From Bacillus vallismortis (GTDB lineage: Bacteria > Bacillota > Bacilli > Bacillales > Bacillaceae): 64,000 nt of DNA. Each line of letters opens with the position of its first letter. Within the stretch, counting starts at the first letter, position 1. The notes below the pieces were generated by a model. It was given only the letters and a program-made list of their open reading frames with translations, was not told where the DNA came from and searched no databases. Location: the NCBI RefSeq assembly GCF_040784915.1, contig NZ_CP160797.1, forward strand, positions 1,131,001 to 1,195,000. Direction: 5' to 3'. Made by a program: the position numbers and the translations under genes. Below are positions 18,302-27,853 of this stretch, one piece after another.

Positions 18302-19843
18302 ATGAATCTCGTTTCGAAATTGGAAGAGACAGCATCTGAGAAGCCCGACAGCATCGCATGCAGGTTTAAGGATCACATGATGACGTATCAGGAGCTGAAT
18401 GAAAGAATTCAGCGGTTTGCGGACGGCCTTCAGGAAGCCGGTATGGAGAAAGGGGACCATCTTGCTTTGCTGCTTGGCAATTCGCCGGATTTTATCATCG
18501 CATTTTTTGGTGCGTTAAAGGCTGGGGTCGTGGCCGTGCCTATCAATCCGATGTATACGCCGACAGAAATCGGTTATATGCTGACAAATGGCGATGTAAA
18601 AGCGATCGTGGGTGTTGATCAGCTTTTGCCGCTTTATGAAAGCATGCATGAATCACTGCCGAAGGTTGAGCTCGTCATTTTATGTAAGACGGGAGATGCC
18701 GAGCCCGAAGCTTCAGACCCAGAGGTCAGAATGAAAATGACAACGTTTGCAAAAATAGCGCGCCCGACATCTGCCGCTAAACAAAGCCCAAAGCTTGTTC
18801 CTGATGATAACGCGGTTATTTTATATACGTCAGGAACGACCGGAAAACCGAAAGGCGCGATGCTGACCCATCAAAATCTGTACAGCAATGCCAACGATGT
18901 CGCCGGCTATTTGGGAATGGATGAGAAGGACAATGTCGTCTGCGCTCTTCCTATGTTTCACGTGTTTTGTTTAACGGTCTGCATGAATGCTCCGCTGATG
19001 AGCGGCGCAACTGTCTTAATTGAACCTCAATTCAGTCCGGCATCTGTTTTTAAGCTCGTTAAGCAGCAGCAGGCGACCATTTTTGCAGGTGTTCCTACGA
19101 TGTATAATTACTTGTTTCAGCATGAGAACAGCAAGAAAGATGATTTTTCTTCCGTCCGGCTGTGCATTTCGGGAGGCGCAGCCATGCCAGTCGCGCTGCT
19201 GACGGCGTTTGAAGAAAAATTCGGCGTTACCATTTTGGAAGGCTACGGGCTCTCGGAAGCCTCACCTGTTACATGCTTTAACCCGTTTGACAGAGGCAGA
19301 AAACCGGGCTCCATCGGGACAAGTATTTTACATGTCGAAAACAAGATCGTAGATCCCCTCGGACGCGAGCTGCCCGATCATCAGGTCGGCGAATTGATCG
19401 TAAAAGGCCCCAATGTGATGAAGGGCTATTATAAAATGCCGATGGAAACAAAGCATGCGTTAAAAGACGGGTGGCTTTATACGGGGGACTTAGCGAGACG
19501 GGATGAGGACGGCTATTTTTACATTGTTGACCGTAAAAAAGACATGATCATTGTAGGAGGATACAACGTGTATCCTCGTGAGGTGGAGGAAGTGCTGTAC
19601 CGCCACCCGGATGTCAAGGAGGCGGTTATCATCGGCGTGCCGGACGCCCAAAGCGGGGAAGCGGTAAAAGGGTATGTTGTACCGAAACACTCTGGCGTAA
19701 CAGAAGCAGACATCATGCAGCACTGTGAAAAACATCTGGCAAAATACAAACGGCCTGCCGCCATAACGTTTCTTGACGACATTCCGAAAAACGCGACGGG
19801 GAAAATGCTCAGGCGGGCGCTGAGAGATATTTTGCCTCAATAA
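18302..19843 (+). CDS. lcfB: LcfB, long-chain fatty acyl-CoA ligase
   Basis: A 513-residue adenylate-forming enzyme that activates long-chain fatty acids to acyl-CoA for beta-oxidation. The AMP-binding P-loop [14 protein letters not shown] is at about residues 175-188. Core motifs [33 protein letters not shown] and the C-terminal lysine segment [11 protein letters not shown] follow in order. Length is typical. The ATG at 18302 is used, after GGGGTGGGAG. It is a single gene under a FadR-type box and ends at a terminator shared with yhfM. Confidence 0.94.
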   Translation: MNLVSKLEETASEKPDSIACRFKDHMMTYQELNERIQRFADGLQEAGMEKGDHLALLLGNSPDFIIAFFGALKAGVVAVPINPMYTPTEIGYMLTNGDVKAIVGVDQLLPLYESMHESLPKVELVILCKTGDAEPEASDPEVRMKMTTFAKIARPTSAAKQSPKLVPDDNAVILYTSGTTGKPKGAMLTHQNLYSNANDVAGYLGMDEKDNVVCALPMFHVFCLTVCMNAPLMSGATVLIEPQFSPASVFKLVKQQQATIFAGVPTMYNYLFQHENSKKDDFSSVRLCISGGAAMPVALLTAFEEKFGVTILEGYGLSEASPVTCFNPFDRGRKPGSIGTSILHVENKIVDPLGRELPDHQVGELIVKGPNVMKGYYKMPMETKHALKDGWLYTGDLARRDEDGYFYIVDRKKDMIIVGGYNVYPREVEEVLYRHPDVKEAVIIGVPDAQSGEAVKGYVVPKHSGVTEADIMQHCEKHLAKYKRPAAITFLDDIPKNATGKMLRRALRDILPQ

Positions 19844-19846
19844 TAT

Positions 19847-19878
19847 GAAAAAGCGAAGCGGCGAAGCTTCGCTTTTTC
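19847..19878. terminator. Bidirectional terminator between lcfB and yhfM
   Basis: GAAAAAGCGAAGC, loop GGCGAA, GCTTCGCTTTTTC: a perfect 13-base stem with A and T tracts built in. Confidence 0.9.
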
Positions 19879-19882
19879 ATTT

Positions 19883-20278
19883 TCAATCCTTTGCTTCTTT
19901 TTTCACAATGTTCAGCAGCGCCTTTGTGTCGCTTTTATTTAATTTGTAGTACGTGCCGTCCTTCAAATAAACGGCTTGCTGGCTGCCGTCAATCCATAGT
20001 CTGAATGAGTCGTACCGGTCTTTATGAAACTTGATTGTCCCTTCGTAATCAGGGGTTGATGTTTTGTCTGTCTTCAGCTGTTTTCCCTGATTCATAATGT
20101 CCAGCATATCTTTGACATTCTGCCTTCTTTCGATCTCGATATCTTCCCCGCCGCTTGAAGACAGCGTGATCAAATCCGCATCTACCGATTGATACACATC
20201 ACCTGACCGGCTGTAAAGATAGAAAAATGCAAGAAACACAAGACCGATAACCACGATGGCTGCCACTAATTTTTTCAT
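19883..20278 (-). CDS. yhfM: YhfM, small membrane-anchored protein
   Basis: A 131-residue protein with one N-terminal hydrophobic helix (about 3-24, no lipobox) and a basic hydrophilic domain of about 105 residues. The domain includes GTIKFHKDRYDSFRLWIDGSQQAVYLKDGTYYKLN, likely an extracytoplasmic beta-rich fold of the kind found in small Bacillus DUF proteins. The ATG at 20278 follows the other candidate starts by 18 bases and gives a compact signal anchor. It is convergent with lcfB and divergent from yhfN. The function is unknown. Confidence 0.75.
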   Translation of the reverse strand: MKKLVAAIVVIGLVFLAFFYLYSRSGDVYQSVDADLITLSSSGGEDIEIERRQNVKDMLDIMNQGKQLKTDKTSTPDYEGTIKFHKDRYDSFRLWIDGSQQAVYLKDGTYYKLNKSDTKALLNIVKKEAKD

Positions 20279-20426
20279 TTGCATCACTCCAAACATTGTT
20301 AGTTTTCCCAGTGATCGGGCTTTCCATGCTTAAAAGGGCGGAAAAGTACGGCGCATAGCTTGGTTCTAAAAATTTGAATTTATGATTACAATAGAAGTAA
20401 CGGGTTGATGTGAGGAGTGAGGCGTT

Positions 20427-21704
20427 ATGCGCAAGTGGATTGCGGCGGCAGGGCTTGCTTACGTGCTGTACGGGCTGTTTTTTTATTGGTATTTTTTTCT
20501 GTCCGGTGATTCCGCAGTACCGGAGGCTGTGAAAGGGACGCAGGCTGACCCGGCTTCTTTTATGAAGCCGTCTGAATTGGCAGTGGCGGAGCAGTATTCA
20601 AATGTAAAGAATTTTTTATTTTTTATCGGGATTCCTCTTGATTGGTTTCTGTTCTTTGTATTGCTGGTCAGCGGCGTTTCAAAGAAAATAAAGAAATGGA
20701 TGGAAGCGGCCGTGCCTTTTCGGTTTTTGCAGATCATTGGTTTTGTGTTTGTGCTTTCGCTGATCACAACGTTGGTGACGCTGCCTTTAGATTGGATAGG
20801 CTATCAAGTATCGCTTGATTACAACATTTCCACACAGACAGCGGCCAGCTGGGCTAAGGATCAGGTTATAGACTTTTGGATCAGCTTTCCGATCTTTACG
20901 CTTTGCGTTGTTGTGTTTTATTGGCTGATCAAACGGCATGAAAAAAAATGGTGGTTATACGCTTGGCTGTTAACAGTGCCGTTTTCGCTGTTTCTGTTTT
21001 TTATTCAGCCTGTCATTATCGATCCTTTATACAATGATTTTTATCCGCTGAAAAACAAAGAGCTTGAAAGCAAGATTTTAGAGCTGGCAGAAGAAGCCGA
21101 GATTCCGGCTGATCATGTATATGAAGTGAATATGTCTGAAAAAACAAATGCGCTTAATGCCTATGTCACAGGCATCGGAGCCAACAAACGGATTGTATTG
21201 TGGGATACGACGCTGAACAAACTTGACGATTCAGAAATTCTCTTTATTATGGGCCACGAAATGGGCCATTATGTCATGAAGCACGTCTATATCGGATTGG
21301 CTGGCTATTTGCTCGTGTCGCTCGCTGGATTTTATGTCATTGATAAGCTTTATAAGCGGACGGTCCGCTTTACCCGCAGTATGTTTCATTTGGAGGGACG
21401 GCATGACCTTGCAGCCTTGCCGCTGTTGCTGCTTTTGGTGTCTGTTTTGAGCTTTGCGGTCACGCCTTTTTCTCATGCTGTCTCGCGTTATCAGGAGAAT
21501 CAGGCTGACCAGTATGGGATCGAGCTGACGGAGAACAGAGAAGCAGCTGTTAAAACGTTTCAGGATTTGGCCGTGACGGGACTGAGCCAGGTTGATCCTC
21601 CGGTGCTTGTAAAAATTTTTAGAGGCAGCCACCCTTCGATTATGGAGCGGATTCAACACGCGGAAAAAGAAGAGAATAAACCAGAACAGGATTATGACAA
21701 ATAA
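20427..21704 (+). CDS. yhfN: YhfN, Ste24-like membrane zinc metalloprotease
   Basis: A 425-residue M48-family protease. It has several membrane helices, the zinc motif HEMGH at residues 277-281 and the third ligand Glu in ENQADQYG (about 356). The N-terminal half has four or five helices like yeast Ste24, which cleaves prenylated proteins. Bacteria lack CAAX prenylation, so the bacterial substrates are unknown, and membrane-protein quality control is the usual suggestion. The start follows GTGAGGAGTGAGG. A shared terminator separates it from aprE. Confidence 0.88.
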   Translation: MRKWIAAAGLAYVLYGLFFYWYFFLSGDSAVPEAVKGTQADPASFMKPSELAVAEQYSNVKNFLFFIGIPLDWFLFFVLLVSGVSKKIKKWMEAAVPFRFLQIIGFVFVLSLITTLVTLPLDWIGYQVSLDYNISTQTAASWAKDQVIDFWISFPIFTLCVVVFYWLIKRHEKKWWLYAWLLTVPFSLFLFFIQPVIIDPLYNDFYPLKNKELESKILELAEEAEIPADHVYEVNMSEKTNALNAYVTGIGANKRIVLWDTTLNKLDDSEILFIMGHEMGHYVMKHVYIGLAGYLLVSLAGFYVIDKLYKRTVRFTRSMFHLEGRHDLAALPLLLLLVSVLSFAVTPFSHAVSRYQENQADQYGIELTENREAAVKTFQDLAVTGLSQVDPPVLVKIFRGSHPSIMERIQHAEKEENKPEQDYDK

Positions 21705-21738
21705 AAAGAAGCAGGTATGGAGGAACCTGCTTCTTTTT
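21703..21738. terminator. Bidirectional terminator between yhfN and aprE
   Basis: AAAAAGAAGCAGGT, loop ATGGAGGA, ACCTGCTTCTTTTT, directly after the yhfN stop and just before the aprE stop. Confidence 0.92.
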
Positions 21739-21742
21739 GATA

Positions 21743-22888
21743 TTATTGTGCAGCTGCTTGTACATTGATTAACCCTTTTCCATAATAGAAAGAGCTTCCA
21801 AGGTATGTTGTAGTGCTCTCTAAACGATTACGGACTTGTGTGTTTGTCCAAGTCGGGTGCTTAGAAAGAATTAAAGCGGCTGCTCCGGCAACGTGAGGAG
21901 TCGCCATTGACGTTCCGTTGTAAGCGCCGTAAGTGCCTCCAGGAAGTGTGCTTTGGATAGATACGCCAGGAGCCATCACATCAAGCTCAGAACCTACGCT
22001 TGAGAATGAAGCTCTTTGGTTGCTGCTGTTTACCGCACCTACCGCGATGGTAGAAGGATATTTCGCAGGATAGCCGACCGTGCTTGAGCTTCCGGACGTG
22101 CCTTCGTTTCCGGCTGCAGCAGCAACGACAATACCGCTGGAAACGGCTTTATCAACTACTGTTTTCAGCGCTGTAGAACCAGAAGGTCCGCCAAGACTCA
22201 TGTTGATCACGTCCATATTGTTGGAAATGGCCCACTCAATGCCGTTAATTATCCAGCTGTATTGGCCGCTTCCTGTTGAATCAAGAACTTTTACTGCATA
22301 TAACGATGCGTTCGGCGCTACGCCCAGAACACCGATGGAGTTATTAAGAGCGGCAATCGTACCGGCTACATGCGTGCCGTGAGAACTGCCGTCTTGGTAT
22401 GGGTTTGTTTCAGAAGGTACGAAGCTTGCTCCGCCTCTCACGTTTAAGTCAGGATGAGAAGAGTCAATTCCGCTGTCGATAACAGCTACTTTTACGTTAG
22501 ACCCTGTGTAGCCTTGAGAGTGAAGAGCCGGCGCTTTAATTTGAGAAATGCCGTAAGGGACAGATTGCGCATATTCATGTGCAATATGATCTTCTTCCAC
22601 ATATGCAACGCTCGGATCTTGTTTCAGTTCTTTTACTGTTTTTGCATCCAATGTTGCTGCGGCTGCGTTAACATACTTAAACTGCTTTTGAACTTTTCCG
22701 CCTTTCTCAGAAATAACATCCTTTTTCTTGGCGGAGCTCATGGCACTCATTGTCTGTTTAAATCCTACAATGTACTTCTTTTCTGTACTGCTTTTTCCGG
22801 CGGCCTGCGCAGACATGTTGCTGAACGCCATCGTAAAGATTAACGTTAACGCAAACAACAAGCTGATCCACAAATTTTTGTTTCTCAC
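21743..22888 (-). CDS. aprE: AprE, subtilisin E-type alkaline serine protease precursor
   Basis: A 381-residue preproenzyme with a signal peptide (about 1-29, cleavage after AQA), an I9 propeptide/intramolecular chaperone (30-106) and a 275-residue mature subtilisin starting AQSVPYG. The catalytic triad is Asp138 (AVIDSGID), His170 (SSHGTHVAG) and Ser327 ([12 protein letters not shown]). The start is GTG at 22888 after GGGAGAG. Relative to my memory of strain 168, the mature enzyme carries changes such as VAPNAS, GPSGS, SSVGSE and [11 protein letters not shown], nearer to other B. subtilis-group subtilisins. It is secreted in stationary phase for protein scavenging. Confidence 0.97.
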   Translation of the reverse strand: MRNKNLWISLLFALTLIFTMAFSNMSAQAAGKSSTEKKYIVGFKQTMSAMSSAKKKDVISEKGGKVQKQFKYVNAAAATLDAKTVKELKQDPSVAYVEEDHIAHEYAQSVPYGISQIKAPALHSQGYTGSNVKVAVIDSGIDSSHPDLNVRGGASFVPSETNPYQDGSSHGTHVAGTIAALNNSIGVLGVAPNASLYAVKVLDSTGSGQYSWIINGIEWAISNNMDVINMSLGGPSGSTALKTVVDKAVSSGIVVAAAAGNEGTSGSSSTVGYPAKYPSTIAVGAVNSSNQRASFSSVGSELDVMAPGVSIQSTLPGGTYGAYNGTSMATPHVAGAAALILSKHPTWTNTQVRNRLESTTTYLGSSFYYGKGLINVQAAAQ

Positions 22889-23330
22889 TCTTTACACTCT
22901 CCCTTTTTTAAAATTCAGACTAGACTTACTTAAAAGACTATTCTGTTAATTTATTGTAATAGATGGAATCATATTTTAGTAGACCTATTTTTTTGCGATG
23001 ATTTTATCTCTATTTAGGTATATCATCTCTCGCAATTTCTGTAGAGTCTCGAAGCAACTAATTTCATACAGAAAAGAATGAAATTAGACATGAGCAAATG
23101 TTCATTATGTTGAAATGCCAAGCTTTTTCAGGTTAAATGCTCCTGAGCCCTAGCAAATTCCTGTCGAAAAAAATCCTTCAAATGACCTGCATGTGTTTCC
23201 GTGAGGTCAATGGATATTATCGTGATATTTTTTCTATGTATGATGATAAAAGTATTCTGAAAAATGAACTTTGCAGAAAATTCTATTAAAGTTAAAATAA
23301 AGCGATTATAGAGAGGGAGGAAGAAATGAG
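22889..23330 (-). promoter_or_regulatory. aprE control region
   Basis: On the minus strand TACTAA (22976-22981), 17 bases, TACAAT (22953-22958) forms the sigma-A promoter, as in strain 168. Farther upstream a perfect inverted repeat CTAATTTCAT, 10 bases, ATGAAATTAG spans 23058-23087, roughly 110-140 bases before transcription starts. In this zone DegU and other regulators are known to bind in B. subtilis. No convincing gene lies in these 442 bases. Confidence 0.7.
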
Positions 23331-23780
23331 ATGAACATTCGCCAAGCAAAGACATCAGATGCAGCAGCCATCACGCCGTTATTTAACCAGTATCGGGAAT
23401 TTTATAAGCAGGCGTCCGATCTGAAAGGGGCAGAGGCTTTTTTGAAAGCGCGTCTGGAAAATCACGAGTCTATTATTTTGATAGCTGAAGAAAATGGAGA
23501 ATTCATAGGTTTTACCCAGCTCTATCCAACGTTTTCTTCTGTGTCAATGAAAAGAATCTACATATTAAATGACTTATTCGTCGCTCCTCATGCGCGAACA
23601 AAGGGAGCTGGCGGGCAGCTGCTGTCTGCCGCAAAGGATTATGCTGCGGAAAACGGGGCAAGTCGTTTATCGCTTCAGACTGAACACCACAACCTGACGG
23701 CAAGAAGCTTATATGAGCAAAACGGCTATGAAGAGGATACTGCATTTGTCCATTATCGTCTCAATGTGCCGGCGAAGTGA
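23331..23780 (+). CDS. yhfO: YhfO, GNAT-family N-acetyltransferase
   Basis: A 149-residue acetyl-CoA-dependent acyltransferase. The GNAT core shows FIGFTQLYP (beta strands 2-3), YILNDLFVAPHARTKGAGGQLL (motif A with the RTKGAGGQLL pyrophosphate loop, about 82-95) and LQTEHHNLTARSLYEQNGY (motif B). The substrate is unknown. GGGAGGAAG precedes the start. It lies 71 bases before yhfP, with a separate-looking promoter in between. Confidence 0.88.
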   Translation: MNIRQAKTSDAAAITPLFNQYREFYKQASDLKGAEAFLKARLENHESIILIAEENGEFIGFTQLYPTFSSVSMKRIYILNDLFVAPHARTKGAGGQLLSAAKDYAAENGASRLSLQTEHHNLTARSLYEQNGYEEDTAFVHYRLNVPAK

Positions 23781-23850
23781 AATTGAAGCTTGATGATTTG
23801 GTTTTTGGAACATTCTTCGGTTACAATAAAAACGAAAAGGAGTGTACCGA

Positions 23851-24843
23851 ATGTCAACGTTATTTCAAGCATTGCTGGCAGAGGAAAATGCCGATGATGT
23901 TTCAGTCCATGTGAAAACCATGTCAACAGAGGATTTGCCGAAAGATGGTGTCCTGATTAAAATGGCTTATTCCGGCATCAATTATAAAGATGGTCTGGCT
24001 GGAAAAACGGGCGGCAATATCGTCAGAGAGTATCCGCTTATTTTGGGCATTGACGCCGCGGGTACGGTCGTCTCTTCCAATGACCCGCGTTTTGCCGAGG
24101 GGGATGAGGTCATTGCGACAAGCTATGAGCTCGGTGTCTCCCGCGATGGCGGATTAAGTGAATATGCTTCAGTGCCTGGTGACTGGCTGGTGCCTTTGCC
24201 GCAGAATCTTTCGTTAAAAGAAGCGATGGTGTACGGAACGGCGGGATTTACCGCGGCGTTATCGGTGCACCGGCTTGAACAGAACGGCCTGTCTCCGGAA
24301 AAAGGGAGCGTGCTTGTCACTGGAGCAACCGGCGGTGTCGGCGGAATTGCAGTATCGATGCTGAACAAGCGGGGCTATGATGTGGCGGCAAGCACCGGAA
24401 ACCCGGAGGCCGCTGATTATTTGAAGCAGCTTGGTGCAAGCGAAGTGATCAGCAGGGAAGATGTCTATGACGGAACGCTTAAGGCGCTGTCCAAGCAGCA
24501 ATGGCAGGGAGCGGTTGATCCTGTCGGCGGAAAACAGCTTGCCTCGGTTCTAAGCAAAATCCAATATGGCGGATCTGTCGCGGTAAGCGGTTTAACCGGC
24601 GGGGGAGAAGTGCCTGCAACGGTGTATCCGTTCATTCTTCGCGGGGTCAGCCTGCTCGGAATCGATTCAGTGTACTGTCCGATGGATGTCAGAGCCACTG
24701 TGTGGGAGCGCATGTCTTCTGATCTTAAACCAGATCAGCTGCTGGCCATCGTGGATAGGGAAGTATCGTTGGCGGAAGCGCCGGCTGCGCTAAAAGATAT
24801 TTTGCAAAATCGCATTCAAGGAAGAGTCATTGTGAAGCTTTAA
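23851..24843 (+). CDS. yhfP: YhfP, medium-chain NADPH oxidoreductase (AcuI/YhdH-like)
   Basis: A 330-residue zinc-free member of the medium-chain dehydrogenase/quinone oxidoreductase superfamily. The GroES-like N-terminal domain contains YSGINYKDGLAGKTGG. The Rossmann domain has the cofactor loop VTGATGGVGGIAV (about 151-163). The sequence most resembles the YhdH/AcuI type, some members of which reduce acrylyl-CoA; the physiological substrate here is unproved. The ATG at 23851 lies at correct spacing from AAAAGGAG, and the in-frame GTG at 23842 does not. A terminator follows. Confidence 0.88.
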   Translation: MSTLFQALLAEENADDVSVHVKTMSTEDLPKDGVLIKMAYSGINYKDGLAGKTGGNIVREYPLILGIDAAGTVVSSNDPRFAEGDEVIATSYELGVSRDGGLSEYASVPGDWLVPLPQNLSLKEAMVYGTAGFTAALSVHRLEQNGLSPEKGSVLVTGATGGVGGIAVSMLNKRGYDVAASTGNPEAADYLKQLGASEVISREDVYDGTLKALSKQQWQGAVDPVGGKQLASVLSKIQYGGSVAVSGLTGGGEVPATVYPFILRGVSLLGIDSVYCPMDVRATVWERMSSDLKPDQLLAIVDREVSLAEAPAALKDILQNRIQGRVIVKL

Positions 24844-24850
24844 CAGGATC

Positions 24851-24890
24851 AGCTTGCAGAGAAAAGCTATGTTTTTCTGCAAGCTTTTTT
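24851..24890 (+). terminator. yhfP terminator
   Basis: AGCTTGCAGA and TCTGCAAGCT form the stem base, with AAAA/TTTT extending it, followed by a run of T. Confidence 0.88.
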
Positions 24891-25021
24891 ATGTACATGG
24901 GTTTGTACTGCTGCGCCCTGAAAATAATTTTTCATTTGCCATTATCGTCCTGCTTCATTACAATGAAAAACAAGTTTTTCCTGTAAGCTGAACTTTCTCT
25001 TCTCATTTCAAAAAAAGTTAG

Positions 25022-25050
25022 TGATAATGATTCTCATTCCGTGTTATACT
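25022..25050 (+). promoter_or_regulatory. yhfQ promoter with Fur box
   Basis: TGATAATGATTCTCA (25022-25036) fits the 7-1-7 Fur core TGATAAT-N-ATTATCA with one mismatch. A -10 TATACT lies at 25045-25050, with the -35 region inside the Fur box. Iron-loaded Fur would block RNA polymerase. Confidence 0.88.
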
Positions 25051-25102
25051 ATCTCTTGGATATCTTACCCTTAGAAACTACATACAGGAGAGACTTGGAC
25101 AT

Positions 25103-26074
25103 ATGAAAAAAGCACTGATGATTCTTACAGTTTTGCTTCTTTCTGTTTTAACAGCGGCCTGCTCGTCTTCAAGCGGCAATCAAAACAGCAAAGAAAATAA
25201 AGTAGCGGTAACACACGATTTAGGGAAGACAAATGTGCCTGAGCATCCGAAGCGGGTTGTTGTGCTTGAACTTGGTTTTATCGACACGCTGCTTGATCTC
25301 GGCATTACACCTGTAGGGGTGGCCGATGACAATAAAGCGAAGCAGCTGATTAACAAGGATGTGCTGAAGAAAATTGACGGCTACACATCTGTCGGCACCC
25401 GCTCACAGCCAAGCGTGGAAAAAATCGCTTCATTAAAACCGGATTTAATTATTGCCGATACGACCCGGCATAAAAAGGTATACGATCAGCTCAAAAAAAT
25501 CGCACCGACGATTGCGCTTGATAATTTAAACGCGGATTATCAGGATACAATTGACGCTTCACTTACGATTGCAAAAGCGGTCGGCAAGGAGAAGGAAATG
25601 GAGAAAAAGCTGACGGCGCATGAGGAAAAGCTCAATGAGACAAAACGAAAAATCAGTGCTAACAGCGAATCCGTGCTGTTAATTGGAAATACAAATGATA
25701 CAATTATGGCCAGAGATGAAAATTTCTTTACATCCAGACTTTTAACACAGGTCGGCTATCAATATGCGATCAGCACGTCAGATAACAGTGAATCAGGCAA
25801 TGGCGGCGACTCAGTGAACATGAAAATGACACTTGAGCAGCTGCTGAAAACAGATCCGGATGTCATCATCCTGATGACAGGAAAAACAGATGACATTGAC
25901 GCGGACGGCAAACGCCCGATCGAAAAGAATGTGCTTTGGAAGAAGCTGAAGGCAGTGAAAAACGGCCATGTGTACCACGTGGACCGTGCGGTATGGTCTC
26001 TGCGCCGCAGTGTGGACGGAGCGGATGCCATTTTGGATGAGCTTCAGCGAGAGATGCCGACTGTGAAGAAATAA
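25103..26074 (+). CDS. yhfQ: YhfQ, ferric-siderophore binding lipoprotein
   Basis: A 323-residue solute-binding protein of the FepB/FhuD cluster. The signal peptide ends in the lipobox LTAAC with the lipidated Cys20, followed by a Ser-rich linker. The PF01497 fold shows PKRVVVLELGFIDTLLDLGI near the N-terminus and the C-terminal LWKKLKAVKNGHVYHVDRAVW. It captures a ferric chelate outside the membrane for an ABC importer; no permease or ATPase gene is adjacent, so it must use one encoded elsewhere. An overlapping Fur box implies iron repression. A shared terminator separates it from yhfR. Confidence 0.92.
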   Translation: MKKALMILTVLLLSVLTAACSSSSGNQNSKENKVAVTHDLGKTNVPEHPKRVVVLELGFIDTLLDLGITPVGVADDNKAKQLINKDVLKKIDGYTSVGTRSQPSVEKIASLKPDLIIADTTRHKKVYDQLKKIAPTIALDNLNADYQDTIDASLTIAKAVGKEKEMEKKLTAHEEKLNETKRKISANSESVLLIGNTNDTIMARDENFFTSRLLTQVGYQYAISTSDNSESGNGGDSVNMKMTLEQLLKTDPDVIILMTGKTDDIDADGKRPIEKNVLWKKLKAVKNGHVYHVDRAVWSLRRSVDGADAILDELQREMPTVKK

Positions 26075-26077
26075 AAG

Positions 26078-26105
26078 GAAAAGACAGGCAAACGCCTGTC
26101 TTTTC
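26078..26105. terminator. Bidirectional terminator between yhfQ and yhfR
   Basis: GAAAAGACAGGC, loop AAAC, GCCTGTCTTTTC. Confidence 0.9.
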
Positions 26106-26687
26106 TTATTTGATAAAGCCGGATAAGTGGCTGTTGATGTTATAGTCTTTAATCCGCCATTTCTCTTCTGCAAATTCAATGTTGCTGAGGCAGGCGTTGA
26201 CGAGGCGCGTGCTTTGCAGCTCTGGGTCACCGCCGGAAATTTCCGTCAGCAGTGCGTGAATCGCTGCACCGTGAGCGACGATCAGCACCTTCTGGTTTGG
26301 ATACGCGTGATTTACTTTGACCAAACCGCCCATCAGCCTGTCAGTGAGTACTTCTAACGTTTCCATATTCGGATAGATTTTATCCGGATAGCGCTTTGTC
26401 CGTTCTTCCAGCAGCATGCCCTCCGCATCGCCGTAATCGCGTTCTTTAAAGTCATCCATTTCCACAATCGGAAGATGCAGATATTCATTAATGATTTCCG
26501 CGGTTCTTCTCGCTCTTTTCAGCGGGCTCGTCACAATGACATCCCAAGAAAAATCCTTTACATATTCTCCGGTTTCTCTTGCTTGGCGTTCACCTGTCGC
26601 GTTCAGCGGAATATCGGTTTTGCCTTGGCATTTTTGCTGCAGGTTCCAATCGGTTTCTCCATGTCTTACTAAGCAAACGGCTGTCAT
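26106..26687 (-). CDS. yhfR: YhfR, histidine phosphatase family protein
   Basis: A 193-residue phosphoglycerate-mutase-like phosphatase. The phosphohistidine motif LVRHGETDWNLQ lies at residues 6-17 (His9), and the second catalytic His is in VLIVAHGAAIHAL (about 151). Other pocket residues are the early RxRRTAEI arginines and Glu in KERDYGDAEG. Such proteins are broad phosphatases rather than mutases; the substrate is unknown. It is monocistronic and convergent with yhfQ. Confidence 0.9.
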   Translation of the reverse strand: MTAVCLVRHGETDWNLQQKCQGKTDIPLNATGERQARETGEYVKDFSWDVIVTSPLKRARRTAEIINEYLHLPIVEMDDFKERDYGDAEGMLLEERTKRYPDKIYPNMETLEVLTDRLMGGLVKVNHAYPNQKVLIVAHGAAIHALLTEISGGDPELQSTRLVNACLSNIEFAEEKWRIKDYNINSHLSGFIK

Positions 26688-26757
26688 AAAATCCCCTTCC
26701 TGACTTTGGTCATATCGCTATTATACTAAATCAATAGCACGCATCCTATGAAAAAGC

Positions 26758-27852
26758 CTATGCCATAATTTCAAATAATAAAGCAAGACCGATTCCGCCG
26801 CCGCTTCCGATGGCCGCAACGGCATATTGACAGTCTGTCCGTCTTTGCGCTTCATAAAACAATCTGGTTACCAGAGCTGCACCTGATGCGCCGTACGGAT
26901 GGCCGAGGGCTAACGCGCCGCCGCGAACATTGATTTTTGAAAAGGGGATGCCGAGTTCTTGAGAGCAGACACAAATTTTGACGGCAAAGGCTTCATTGAT
27001 TTCATATAAATCGATATCATCAGGTGTTAAATTGTGTGTGATTAAGAGATTACGGATCGCATCAACCGGTGCAGCGGGCGGATAGTTTGGGTGAATCCCG
27101 CTGACGGCGCTGCCGATAAACCGGAGCACAGGCTTAAGCCCTAGGGCTGCCGCTTTTTCTTCTTCCATTACAAGGAGAGCGGCCGCTCCGTCTGATATGC
27201 CGCTGCTGTTGGCTGCTGTAACCGTTCCGGAGCTGGTGTCGAAAACCGGTTTTGCACGGGAAATAATCGCTTCTATCGGCCGCTTTTTCAGAAATGCTTC
27301 GTCCATCTCTAATTCGCCGAGAGGAACAATTTCTTGACGGTAAAATCCACCATCATGTGCGTTTCTGCTGCGTTGTTGGCTAAGAAGCGCATATTCATCC
27401 TGCTTTTTTCTGCTAATGGAATAGCGTGCTGCCGTATATTCCGCTGCGATGCCCATGTCGGGATCACCAATTGTATCTGGAGAAAAGCGGGCCCGTTCTG
27501 AAAAAGGTGATTGGCTGCTGCTTTCTGAGCCGCCCGCGATATACATCGTGCCGGCACCCGCTTGAATGAGACTGCAGGCATAGCGTACAGCTTCAAGGCC
27601 GGAGCCGCACTGTCTGTCAATCGTCATCCCGGGAACCGATAAAGGCAGTCCGGCTTGCAGAGCTGACAGTCTGGCGAGATTGCCGCCTCTGCCGGTTGCG
27701 TTTCCGAGAATCACCTCGTTGATTTGATCCTTTAGCTTTCGGCTGAGACAGCTGATGATTGGAGCCGCCAAATCCTCCGGGAGAAAGTGATTCAGCAGCC
27801 CGTTTTGTTTTCCAAAGATTGTTCGTTTTGCATCAACAATAACCGCATTCAA
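26758..27852 (-). CDS. yhfS: YhfS, thiolase-like acyltransferase with altered active site
   Basis: A 364-residue thiolase-superfamily protein. The nucleophile motif DRQCGSGLE (Cys at about 84) and the His motif GALALGHPYGASG (about 318-330) are intact. At the usual C-terminal CxGGGxG, the sequence reads AAIGSGGGIG, so the second catalytic cysteine is replaced by glycine. It starts at TTG 27852, 10 bases after GAGGGT and overlapping the end of yhfT. It is the last gene of the bioYB-yhfT-yhfS run under a BirA-type box. It is annotated elsewhere as acetyl-CoA acetyltransferase, but normal thiolase chemistry is doubtful. Confidence 0.88.
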   Translation of the reverse strand: MNAVIVDAKRTIFGKQNGLLNHFLPEDLAAPIISCLSRKLKDQINEVILGNATGRGGNLARLSALQAGLPLSVPGMTIDRQCGSGLEAVRYACSLIQAGAGTMYIAGGSESSSQSPFSERARFSPDTIGDPDMGIAAEYTAARYSISRKKQDEYALLSQQRSRNAHDGGFYRQEIVPLGELEMDEAFLKKRPIEAIISRAKPVFDTSSGTVTAANSSGISDGAAALLVMEEEKAAALGLKPVLRFIGSAVSGIHPNYPPAAPVDAIRNLLITHNLTPDDIDLYEINEAFAVKICVCSQELGIPFSKINVRGGALALGHPYGASGAALVTRLFYEAQRRTDCQYAVAAIGSGGGIGLALLFEIMA

Positions 27853-27853
27853 G

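Noticed and set aside
23128..23355. 75-codon minus-strand frame upstream of aprE
   Set aside because: No ribosome site, overlaps the start of yhfO and lies in the aprE control region; no recognisable protein features.
13848..26105. Series of long palindromes considered as a dispersed repeat family
   Set aside because: Each lies exactly between convergent genes, has A/T tracts and a unique stem, so they are ordinary bidirectional terminators.
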